A stretch of 64,000 bases of DNA, taken from the NCBI RefSeq assembly GCF_000439085.1, contig NZ_AUUA01000013.1, positions 56,978 to 120,977 of the forward strand. Direction: 5' to 3'. This DNA comes from Leminorella grimontii ATCC 33999 = DSM 5078. GTDB lineage: Bacteria > Pseudomonadota > Gammaproteobacteria > Enterobacterales > Enterobacteriaceae. Position numbers and translations under genes: made by a program. Under the pieces are notes generated by a model. It ran no database searches. It saw only the letters and a program-made list of their open reading frames with translations, and was not told where the DNA came from. Below are positions 48,127-56,059 of this stretch, one piece after another. Every line of letters begins with the position of its first letter. Positions within the stretch are counted from its first letter, which is position 1.

Positions 48127-49797
48127 ATGTCAGATTTTATTGTAATTGATAATCAGAATCCCCGTTACGATACCTTAAAGAAAGGGTTTAATTTGCGCTT
48201 TCCGGATGTCGGAGAAGGTACGGATTTTATCTACATATGCAAAACGGCGCAGGAGGTTATCGATGCCGCCAATAGCGCTTTACAGGCCGGATATCGACTG
48301 ACCGTTCGCAGCGGTGGACACTGCTATGAGGGCTTTGTATCAAATAAGCTCAGTAGCGACGGCAGCCGGCCTATGGCGATAATCGACCTTGGGCTAATGA
48401 CAGGAATGCAATACAGCGCAACCGGCGGTATCGTTTCCCCATGGGACAGCTCCGTTTCTTATCGTTTTTCCGCCGCTACCGGAAACCAGAACTGGGATGG
48501 CTACGTCAGCTTATACAAACTGTCAGGTAAAACGGTTCCCGGTGGTTCCTGTTACTCTGTGGGGTCTGGCGGGCACGTTTCTGGCGGGGGATATGGGCTG
48601 TTGTCCCGCCTGTATGGCCTAACGGTAGACTGGCTTTCCGGCGTAGATATTCTTGTCCCTCAGGCGGCGGGCAGCAGTAGCCTTGTTGTGAAGCACGTTA
48701 ATCTGAATAGCGTAGGCAGCGATCGCGATCTGTTCATTGCTTGCCGCGGCGGCGGTGGCGGCAACTACGGTATTATCCTTAATTATTACTATGAAGATCT
48801 TCCTCTGGCGCCTCAGAAGGCGTATCTGCTGTCGCTTTCCTGGCCGTGGGACAGTTTCGGCACGGGGGATGCGGGAAAGGCTGCGTTTGGTGATTTCTTG
48901 CATACCTACTGGCAATGGTTCTCCGATCACGATGGAGAATGGAACAGTACCGATCCTACGCTGGCGAACGGCGGGCTTTTCACCCTGCTGAAATTGCAGC
49001 ACCGTTCAACGGGAGACGTGGTGATGACTATCCAATACACCGGATTGGACGGCACCGTAGGCGGCTCTCAGGATCAACCCTTCATTGATTTTGTTGAGAC
49101 AATGACGGAAATCGTTGGCGTAGCGCCAAGGATTGAGGCTCAGCCGGTGTGGCAGGGCGCCGTCGCACGCACAGAGGATCGGCAGGAAGCGCTGCGTGAC
49201 CCCGTTGGCGATGCTCAACTGATGGACTGGCTATGGCTCACCGAAACCATTAACGGTTCCGGCGGAAACATGCGCAATAAGCATAAATCGGCCTATCACG
49301 TTGCCGATTTTACAGATACGCAAATTACCGCGCTTTGGAATTATCTGAATGCCAGCGAGGATGTCAGGCTGACCCAGGCTTGGGTACAGGTTGATTCTTA
49401 TGGGGGATGTATCAACAGTAACGATGAGAACACTAATCCTACCGCCGTTTATCAACGCGGTTCCTTGCTGAAATCACAGTTCCAGCTTCACTGGAACAAT
49501 GCCGAAGACGACGATTTTTGCGTGTCGTGGATGGCGAACCTGTATTCCGCCTATTTCGCCGAGACGGGCGGAAAACCGTTTGACGATGGCAGCGGTCGTT
49601 ATCAAGGATGCTATATCAACTACCCGGATATAGACATGAAATACACCGATTCCACGCACGCAGCGGTCGACCCTCGATGGCTGACTTTATATTATGGAAG
49701 TAAAGCGGCGGCCTTGGTGGCCACAAAGCAGGCGGTAGATCCGAGTAATATTTTCCATCATGAAATGTCGATTCCTTTGACATTACCATCGTCCTGA
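48127..49797 (+). CDS. Berberine-bridge-type FAD-linked oxidase with bicovalent FAD motifs
   Basis: 556 residues from the ATG at 48127 (AAGGA seven bases upstream). The FAD-binding PCMH domain has RSGGHCYEGF with His65, and GGSCYSVGSGGHVSGGGYGLLSR with Cys142, the two residues that attach FAD covalently in the BBE family. The second half gives the substrate domain, and NIFHHEMSIP closes with the BBE-type C-terminal motif. Family members oxidise sugars, aromatic compounds or alkaloids with O2. No signal peptide. Substrate unknown. It lies alone in an AT-rich island, suggesting transfer. Confidence 0.82.
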   Translation: MSDFIVIDNQNPRYDTLKKGFNLRFPDVGEGTDFIYICKTAQEVIDAANSALQAGYRLTVRSGGHCYEGFVSNKLSSDGSRPMAIIDLGLMTGMQYSATGGIVSPWDSSVSYRFSAATGNQNWDGYVSLYKLSGKTVPGGSCYSVGSGGHVSGGGYGLLSRLYGLTVDWLSGVDILVPQAAGSSSLVVKHVNLNSVGSDRDLFIACRGGGGGNYGIILNYYYEDLPLAPQKAYLLSLSWPWDSFGTGDAGKAAFGDFLHTYWQWFSDHDGEWNSTDPTLANGGLFTLLKLQHRSTGDVVMTIQYTGLDGTVGGSQDQPFIDFVETMTEIVGVAPRIEAQPVWQGAVARTEDRQEALRDPVGDAQLMDWLWLTETINGSGGNMRNKHKSAYHVADFTDTQITALWNYLNASEDVRLTQAWVQVDSYGGCINSNDENTNPTAVYQRGSLLKSQFQLHWNNAEDDDFCVSWMANLYSAYFAETGGKPFDDGSGRYQGCYINYPDIDMKYTDSTHAAVDPRWLTLYYGSKAAALVATKQAVDPSNIFHHEMSIPLTLPSS

Positions 49798-49985
49798 TAG
49801 CCCAGGTTAGCTCCAGGGAGGGAGCTGACTTTGCTGGTTGCAGCCAATGTCATATTTCTTTTTTAATAGCCTTGGCTAATCACATCGTTTGGCGCATTCG
49901 TCCGTCTCTGGCGTAGGCAGGCTGGCGGCAAGCTGCTAGTATTGTTGCTATGTTACTTATTGAAAAAGCGGCGATAGAAGCAACT

Positions 49986-50948
49986 ATGTCACAGCAAAGC
50001 ACCGGCGTTCTTCTCGTTAACCTTGGCACTCCCGATGCGCCGACGGCGTCGGCGGTAAAGCGCTATCTTTCCCAGTTTTTACAAGACCGAAGGGTAGTCG
50101 ATACAAACCCCTTGCTGTGGTTCTTTCTGCTTAACGGCGTGATCCTGCCGCGTCGGGCTCCGCGCGTCGCCAAGCTTTATCAGGAAGTCTGGACGCCGGA
50201 AGGCTCCCCGCTGCTGGCCTACAGTCGTCGCCAGCGGCAGGCGCTGGCCGATCGCCTGCCTGACGTACCGGTTGAATTGGCGATGACCTACGGCTCGCCT
50301 TCCGTCGATGAGGCGTTAACCCGACTTCAGTCCAAGGGCATTAAGCGCCTTATCGTGCTGCCGCTTTACCCGCAATACTCTTGTTCAACCACGGCCGCCG
50401 CCTGGGACGCGCTGTCGGCGGCGTTTTCTCACCGTCGCGACCTGCCTCAGGTGTTTTTTATCCGCGACTATGCGGAGCACCCGCTCTATATCGCCGCGCT
50501 GGCGGACTCCATTCGGGCCTCTTTTGCTCAGCACGGAGAGCCTGACCTGCTGCTGTTTTCCTATCACGGCATTCCCCAACGCTACGCCGCCGAGGGCGAT
50601 GACTATCCGCAGCGCTGCGAGGCGACGACCAACGCGGTGGTAAAGGCGCTAGGGCTTACGGATGCGCAATACAAAATGACCTACCAGTCGCGCTTTGGCA
50701 AAGAGGTATGGCTTCAACCCTATACGGATGAAACCATGCATTTGTTGCCCTCACAGGGCGTTAAGCGCGTTCAGGTCATCTGCCCCGGCTTTTCCGCCGA
50801 CTGCCTGGAAACTATCGAAGAGATCGATAAGCAGAACCGGGAATTTTTTATGGAGGCGGGAGGAGAAAGCTTTAATTATATTTCCGCGTTAAATGATTCT
50901 GCGGCACATATCGAGTTAATGCAGGCGCTGGTTGAAGCATACCTGTAG
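49986..50948 (+). CDS. hemH: Ferrochelatase
   Basis: 320 residues from the ATG at 49986 ([20 protein letters not shown]), the E. coli length and start. Signatures [43 protein letters not shown] with the catalytic His, and [10 protein letters not shown]...[15 protein letters not shown] with the conserved Glu. It inserts Fe2+ into protoporphyrin IX. An in-frame ATG at 49950 has no ribosome binding site. It follows adk in E. coli; here the AT-rich island separates them. Confidence 0.96.
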   Translation: MSQQSTGVLLVNLGTPDAPTASAVKRYLSQFLQDRRVVDTNPLLWFFLLNGVILPRRAPRVAKLYQEVWTPEGSPLLAYSRRQRQALADRLPDVPVELAMTYGSPSVDEALTRLQSKGIKRLIVLPLYPQYSCSTTAAAWDALSAAFSHRRDLPQVFFIRDYAEHPLYIAALADSIRASFAQHGEPDLLLFSYHGIPQRYAAEGDDYPQRCEATTNAVVKALGLTDAQYKMTYQSRFGKEVWLQPYTDETMHLLPSQGVKRVQVICPGFSADCLETIEEIDKQNREFFMEAGGESFNYISALNDSAAHIELMQALVEAYL

Positions 50949-51089
50949 CTCCATCGTGCAGACCCTTTTTTAAGGCCGTTTATAATCTATTGATTTTAAA
51001 TGGCCTTATCGACCCTCTTAAAAAAGGGTTTTGGGACTTAGAAATGGAAAAAGTGATTAACGGCAAGGGGATAGTGGGGTATTGTTCTA

Positions 51090-51178
51090 CTTGACCGCCG
51101 CATAGGCGGCTTAGAAAATCCACCACGGATCGGTTCTGGCGGAGCTATATCTTGACCGCCGCATAGGCGGCTTAGAAA
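51090..51178 (+). CRISPR. Orphan type I-F-like CRISPR mini-array (2 repeats, 1 spacer)
   Basis: Two identical 28-base repeats (51090-51117 and 51151-51178) start CTTGACCGCCG and end GGCGGCTTAGAAA. They align with the type I-F repeat (GTTCACTGCCG...GGCAGCTTAGAAA) over the full 28 bases. The repeat hairpin is kept by a paired change: CCGCC/GGCGG replaces CTGCC/GGCAG around a 5-base GCATA loop. The spacer (51118-51150) is 33 bases. The upstream 51000-51089 is AT-rich like a leader. No cas gene is present in the window. Confidence 0.82.
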
Positions 51179-51212
51179 ATAGTCCCGGCGGCGGCTACCC
51201 CTTTCCCCATAA

Positions 51213-51242
51213 AAAATACCGAGCTAATGCTCGGTATTTTCC
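51213..51242. terminator. Terminator hairpin after ybaL
   Basis: AAAATACCGAGC / GCTCGGTATTTT with a TAAT loop, A-tract before and T-tract after. It is 20 bases beyond the ybaL stop (minus strand) and may also end transcripts coming from the mini-array on the plus strand. Confidence 0.82.
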
Positions 51243-51259
51243 TATCCAGCGAGGCTAGC

Positions 51260-52957
51260 CTACACCGGGCATCCCTCCGGCTCCTTCCTGTCGCCGCTTA
51301 AAATGCCGTTGTACATCTCGTCCAGCATGGTCTGGGCGATTTCGCGTTCGCCCATGATCACATGGTCGGCGCCGCGTTCGGAGATGTATTCCACTTCGTC
51401 ATCGTAGTGGGCGCGGGCGATGATGAGCAGGTCAGGGCGCTGAGCGCGGGCGTAGGAAACGATCTCTCCCGCCTCGTAGCCGTTTGGCGTCGTGACGAAC
51501 AGGCAGCGGGCGCAGTCAAGGCGGGCCAGGCTTAGGATGTCGTGGCTGCCCGCGTTGCCCAGCACGGTGCTGATTTCACGCTCGCGCAGCATTTCCACGC
51601 GCGACAGCGAGTTTTCCACCACCACCAGCGGCACGTCGAGGATGTGCAGGCGTTCGCACAGGATGCTGCCGACCCGGCCGTAGCCTATCAGAATAACGTG
51701 GTTGCACATGTCCACCGGCACCTGCGCCACTTCCTCTTCCACCACCTCTTCGACAATCTGGTCTTCGATGGTTTCGGTTTTACTCAGGTACTTACCGACC
51801 AGATTAAAGACCAGCGGGTTAAGCAGAATTGACAGAATCGCGCCGGCCAGGATCAGGCTCTGTGCGTCTCTGTCAAGCACGCCCAGCGCGACGCCCATCG
51901 TGGCGAGAATAAAGGCGAATTCACCGATTTGCGCCAGGCTGGCGGAGATGGTCAGCGCGGTGCGCTTGGAGTGGCCAAACAGGCGCACGATAAAAAACGC
52001 CGCCAGCGATTTGCCTAAGACGATAATAACCAGCGTCGCCAGAACGGCCAGCGGCTGTTCGATAAGCGTCATGGGTTCAAACAGCATGCCGACGGAGACG
52101 AAGAACAGCACCGCGAAAGCGTCGCGCAGCGGCAGGGTGTTCTGCGCAGCCCGGTGGCTCAGTTCCGATTCGTTAAGCACCATACCGGCAAAGAATGCGC
52201 CCAGCGCGAACGACGCGCCGAACAGCTGCACTGAACCGTAGGCAATGCCCATGGCGATGGCGAGCACCGACAGGGTAAACAGCTCGTTAGAGCCGGTGCT
52301 GGCGCTTTTTGCCAACAGCCACGGCACCACGCGGCGTCCGACGACAATCATCAGCACGATAAAGGCGATGACCTTTCCAAGAGTGATGCCCATCGAAATC
52401 GCCAGATTAGAGAAATCGCTGTGCCCCTGCTGCATAATGCCGGTGACCGCAGGCAGCAGAACCAGCGCCATGACCATCGCCAAATCTTCGACGATGAGCC
52501 ACCCAATGGCGATTTTCCCCCGCTGGCTTTCAATCAGCTGCCGCTCCTCTAACGCGCGTAAAAGCACGACGGTACTGGCGGTGGAAAGACACAGGCCAAA
52601 GACGATACCGTTAAATAAACCCCAGCCTAACAGATGCGCCAATCCCATCCCCAGCAGCGTTGCCACAGCAATCTGCGCAATAGCGCCCGGAATGGCAATC
52701 TTTTTTACCGACAGCAGATCTTTTAGCGAAAAATGAAGCCCCACCCCGAACATCAACAAGATCACGCCCACTTCTGCCAGCTGGTTTGCCAGCGCTTCAT
52801 CCGCGACGAAACCCGGCGTATGTTTACCCGCTACGATGCCCGCGATGAGATAGCCGACAAGCGGCGAAATCTTCAGGCGATTGGCTATCATACCGAACAA
52901 AAAGGCGAGAACGAGGCCGCCGGCAATGGTGGTTATCAAGGGAGTAGCGTGATCCAT
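51260..52957 (-). CDS. ybaL: Kef-family cation:proton antiporter YbaL
   Basis: 565 residues from the ATG at 52957 (MDHATPLITTIAGGLVLAF), as in E. coli; the TTG one codon earlier is not needed. Twelve or more transmembrane segments make a monovalent cation:proton antiporter-2 domain (to about 390). A cytoplasmic RCK/TrkA-N domain follows (HVILIGYGRVGSILCERL...GNAGSHDILSLARL). The transported ion is not established. E. coli has aes and gsk between hemH and ybaL; these are missing here. Confidence 0.94.
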   Translation of the reverse strand: MDHATPLITTIAGGLVLAFLFGMIANRLKISPLVGYLIAGIVAGKHTPGFVADEALANQLAEVGVILLMFGVGLHFSLKDLLSVKKIAIPGAIAQIAVATLLGMGLAHLLGWGLFNGIVFGLCLSTASTVVLLRALEERQLIESQRGKIAIGWLIVEDLAMVMALVLLPAVTGIMQQGHSDFSNLAISMGITLGKVIAFIVLMIVVGRRVVPWLLAKSASTGSNELFTLSVLAIAMGIAYGSVQLFGASFALGAFFAGMVLNESELSHRAAQNTLPLRDAFAVLFFVSVGMLFEPMTLIEQPLAVLATLVIIVLGKSLAAFFIVRLFGHSKRTALTISASLAQIGEFAFILATMGVALGVLDRDAQSLILAGAILSILLNPLVFNLVGKYLSKTETIEDQIVEEVVEEEVAQVPVDMCNHVILIGYGRVGSILCERLHILDVPLVVVENSLSRVEMLREREISTVLGNAGSHDILSLARLDCARCLFVTTPNGYEAGEIVSYARAQRPDLLIIARAHYDDEVEYISERGADHVIMGEREIAQTMLDEMYNGILSGDRKEPEGCPV

Positions 52958-53130
52958 CAATGCTCCTTCTAGCTTTAGGACTGGGGGAATAAGTTAATTT
53001 TATGGTATTTATCGTCTTTTTGCTTGGGAAAATTTGCTTTTTTTGAAAAATAACGCGCATTCATTACTGAATCGATTAAAGGAGGGCATTTTTACAAAAA
53101 TGAGAGGCTATTGTTAGATGGATTAAGGGA

Positions 53131-53167
53131 TTTCCTCGGGGAGAAAAATTTTTTCTCCCCGAGGAAA
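53131..53167. terminator. Long inverted repeat between fsr and ybaL, probable terminator
   Basis: TTTCCTCGGGGAGAAAAA is followed at once by its own complement (TTTTTTCTCCCCGAGGAAA), a perfect stem of 18 bases. It is 8 bases past the fsr stop on the minus strand; a central T-run could act as the pause tract. Confidence 0.7.
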
Positions 53168-53174
53168 GCGTTAG

Positions 53175-54395
53175 TTATCGCGCGCTGTGTTCAATATTTG
53201 GTAATAGAGCGGTAAGAATGCCGAGCAGTGGCAGGAAAGAACAAATATGGTAAACGGTTTCAATGCTGCTATGGTCTGCAACATAGCCCAGAGCGGCTGC
53301 GCCGAGCCCTCCCATGCCGAAGGATAACCCGAAGAACAGCCCAGATATCATACCGACTTTACCGGGGATCAGCTCCTGAGCGTAGACCAGTATGGCGGAA
53401 AAGGCTGACGCGATGATAAGACCAATAATTACCGTTAAAACGCCGGTCCAGTAGAGGGATGCATAGGGTAAAATAAGGGTAAAAGGCGCTGCGCCGAGAA
53501 TTGAGGCCCAAATAACATATTTTCTCCCTATCTTGTCGCCCACGGGGCCGCCAATAAAGGTTCCCGCCGCAACGGCAAACAGGAAGACGAACAGGTGGAT
53601 CTGTGCATTTTGCTCGGTTACGCCGAACTTATGTATCAGATAGAAGGTGTAATAGCTGCTAATGCTGGCCAAATAGAAATATTTTGAGAATATCAGCACT
53701 AACAGAACGCCCAGAGAGAAGACGATGGTGCGATTAGGCAGGCGATTTACGGCAACGGCTTTAAACGGCTTGCCGCCGTTGCTACGTTGCTGCGCCTGAT
53801 ACCAGCGGCCTATTTGCAGCAGAACGACGATGGCGAGCAGCGGAGCTACGGCAAACCAGGTCAGCGTACCCTTGCCGTAAGGCGTAATAAACGCTGCCGC
53901 CAGCAGCGGCCCCAGCGAAGAGCCGAGGTTCCCGCCTACCTGAAACAGCGACTGCGCCATGCCGTGCTTTCCGCCGGAGGCCATGCGCGCTACGCGCGAT
54001 GACTCAGGGTGGAATACCGATGAGCCGGTGCCTACCAGCGCGGCGGCCAGCAGTACCATGTGGAAGTTACTGGCGAAGGCCAGCAGTATCAGCCCTACAA
54101 GAGTGAACCCCATACCGATAGGCAAAGAGTAGGGTTTAGGGTGCTTATCGGTGTACAGGCCGATAAGGGGCTGTAGCAGCGACGCGGTGAGTTGATACGT
54201 CAGGGTAATCAGGCCTATTTGGCCAAACGTCAGCGAGAATTCGCCCTGCAGCAGTGGATAGATAGCGACGATCAGGGACTGCGTCATGTCGTTTAGCATA
54301 TGGGAAACGCTGATCGCGCTGAGGATGCGAAAAGACGTTTTGCGTGAGTTATCAGCGACCGAGGGCAGGGCCGTATTGCTAGTCTGGTTTGTCAT
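53175..54395 (-). CDS. fsr: Fosmidomycin resistance MFS transporter Fsr
   Basis: 406 residues (E. coli 406) with twelve transmembrane helices. The sequence SFRILSAISVSHMLNDMTQSLIVAIYPLL and LGTGSSVFHPESSRVARMASGGKHGMAQSLFQVGGNLGSSLGPLL match Fsr. It exports fosmidomycin in E. coli; the natural substrate is unknown. Downstream, ushA of E. coli is absent here. Confidence 0.94.
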   Translation of the reverse strand: MTNQTSNTALPSVADNSRKTSFRILSAISVSHMLNDMTQSLIVAIYPLLQGEFSLTFGQIGLITLTYQLTASLLQPLIGLYTDKHPKPYSLPIGMGFTLVGLILLAFASNFHMVLLAAALVGTGSSVFHPESSRVARMASGGKHGMAQSLFQVGGNLGSSLGPLLAAAFITPYGKGTLTWFAVAPLLAIVVLLQIGRWYQAQQRSNGGKPFKAVAVNRLPNRTIVFSLGVLLVLIFSKYFYLASISSYYTFYLIHKFGVTEQNAQIHLFVFLFAVAAGTFIGGPVGDKIGRKYVIWASILGAAPFTLILPYASLYWTGVLTVIIGLIIASAFSAILVYAQELIPGKVGMISGLFFGLSFGMGGLGAAALGYVADHSSIETVYHICSFLPLLGILTALLPNIEHSAR

Positions 54396-54542
54396 GGCGA
54401 TAAATGGTGTTTACGAGCGGCGGATAGAATAAAACGGGCAAAACGGAAGTATTTTGCCCATAAAATCGGCGAAACGGCCTAGTATAGCGTGGTCATTCAA
54501 CGCATTGAAAGACGTGTGTGTGAGAAGCTGTAACTTTTATTT

Positions 54543-55019
54543 CTAAGGCGCCGCAATCGGCGCAAAAATCCCGGACGTCATGCGGCAAAGATCGGCAGGC
54601 GCCAGCTCAATGTCCAGCCCGCGCTTGCCGCCTGAAACATACATGGATTCAAAACTTTCGGCGTCTGCGTCAATAACGGTAGGCAGCCGCTTTTTCTGTG
54701 CCAGCGGGCTGATGCCGCCCACCAGATAGCCGGTAACGCGTTGGGCCAGCGTCGGGTCGGCCATGTCGACTTTCTTGACTGACAGCGCCTTAGCCATCTT
54801 TTTCAAATCCAGCATGCCCGAAACGGGCACCACCGCGACCGCCAGCTTCTTCTCATCGCCGTTCAGGCTCACTAGCAGCGTTTTATAGACTCGGCTGGCG
54901 TCCAGACCGAGTTTTTTTACCGCCTCGTCGCCGAAGTTGGTTTCGTTGGGATCGTGGTCATAGGGATGAAGAACGTAGTTTACCTTTTGCTGTTTCAGCA
55001 GGCGAACGGCCGGCGTCAT
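54543..55019 (-). CDS. ybaK: Cys-tRNA(Pro)/Cys-tRNA(Cys) deacylase YbaK
   Basis: 158 residues (E. coli 159). The INS/YbaK fold is shown by [24 protein letters not shown], the catalytic Lys in [10 protein letters not shown], and [22 protein letters not shown] and [16 protein letters not shown]. It hydrolyses mischarged Cys-tRNA(Pro). Order ybaL-fsr-ybaK-ybaP-copA is as in E. coli apart from the lost ushA. Confidence 0.95.
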   Translation of the reverse strand: MTPAVRLLKQQKVNYVLHPYDHDPNETNFGDEAVKKLGLDASRVYKTLLVSLNGDEKKLAVAVVPVSGMLDLKKMAKALSVKKVDMADPTLAQRVTGYLVGGISPLAQKKRLPTVIDADAESFESMYVSGGKRGLDIELAPADLCRMTSGIFAPIAAP

Positions 55020-55157
55020 TACGGTTTCCTCTTTCTGTTTTTGCTTGGTGTGAGTGGCGTATCGTCAAATCGGGACGCGTTATGATAGCGCGTTGGCGCG
55101 GCGTTTTCTCGCCGGGAACGGTCTTTAATTTTTCACCAACGCTAAAAATACGAAGGG

Positions 55158-55961
55158 CTAAGGCGCTCGGCCTAACAGCGCCGGTAAATTATGCTCGCCA
55201 AACAGGTGCAGCGCGCCGACCACCACCACATAGTCGCCCTTTGGCAGCGCTTTAAGCTTTTGCGCCCAGTCCCGGTTTCGTTCGGTTATCATGATGCGAT
55301 AAATGTCGTCTCCCATGCCGTAGGGGAGGCGCAGCGTTTCGCGCTGCGGTTTTTCGTTAAGCCACCAGCGAACCATGATTAACATCAGCCGCTGATTGTC
55401 CTGCCAGTGCGCCAGCGTGTCGCGCAGCAGGGGGAGCCCTTCGGCGGGCAACCGTTTTAACAGCGTCATCTGCTTCTCCGCGCCCTCAAGCTCTATAACG
55501 GAAAGCGCGTCCTCGCGGGCGGCCAGAATGCTTTGATAGTCGATGCCAAACTCGCTTTTCAGCCCGGAACGTTCGGCCTGCATCGCCTGCAGCATTAAGG
55601 CCACGTGCCACGCCGGCTTGCTTTCCAGACTGTCTTCGCTAAGTCCTACCTGTCGACTGCGTTTAAGAAGCTGCTGATACTCTTGCCCGCTGAGGCTTTC
55701 CGTCAGGCGCGCGTCGGCGGGCTGAACGTCAAAGCGAACGGGCTGAGAAATGTCGACCTCAACGATAAGCGCATCGGCCTGCGCCATTCGTTGGCGCAAT
55801 AAAGGGGGCAGGGGAGCCATCTCCCGGCTGCCCATATGAATGCTGCCGACCAGATGAAAGCGGCTGCCGCCGTCAGTGACGACGTCAAATGCCGGGTAGG
55901 CGTACGGCAGCGAGGGCGTAAGCCCCAGAATGACGGCCAGACGCCGCAGAATGCGTTTCAT
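55158..55961 (-). CDS. ybaP: TraB/GumN family protein YbaP
   Basis: 267 residues from the ATG at 55961 (MKRILRRLAVILGLTPSLPYAYPAFDV). The TraB/GumN fold has FHLVGSIHMGSREMAPLPPLL near the start and VVVVGALHLFGEHNLPALL at the end, with GxxH motifs in each. The N-terminus looks like a signal or membrane anchor. Function is unknown. The frame runs further upstream to 56024, but homology starts here. Confidence 0.88.
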   Translation of the reverse strand: MKRILRRLAVILGLTPSLPYAYPAFDVVTDGGSRFHLVGSIHMGSREMAPLPPLLRQRMAQADALIVEVDISQPVRFDVQPADARLTESLSGQEYQQLLKRSRQVGLSEDSLESKPAWHVALMLQAMQAERSGLKSEFGIDYQSILAAREDALSVIELEGAEKQMTLLKRLPAEGLPLLRDTLAHWQDNQRLMLIMVRWWLNEKPQRETLRLPYGMGDDIYRIMITERNRDWAQKLKALPKGDYVVVVGALHLFGEHNLPALLGRAP

Positions 55962-56059
55962 TGAAGGCCTAAAAGTTGTCGTTACGTGAATAGCTAAGAG
56001 TATTAGCAGGTAATAGCGGCGCACTCAAGAACGAGCGCGCCGCGGGAAGTAAAAAACGG

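Noticed and set aside
51037..51044. Possible third CRISPR repeat, marked by CTTAGAAA
   Set aside because: Only the last 8 bases of the repeat match, the rest differs and the distance to the next repeat (73 bases) is wrong.
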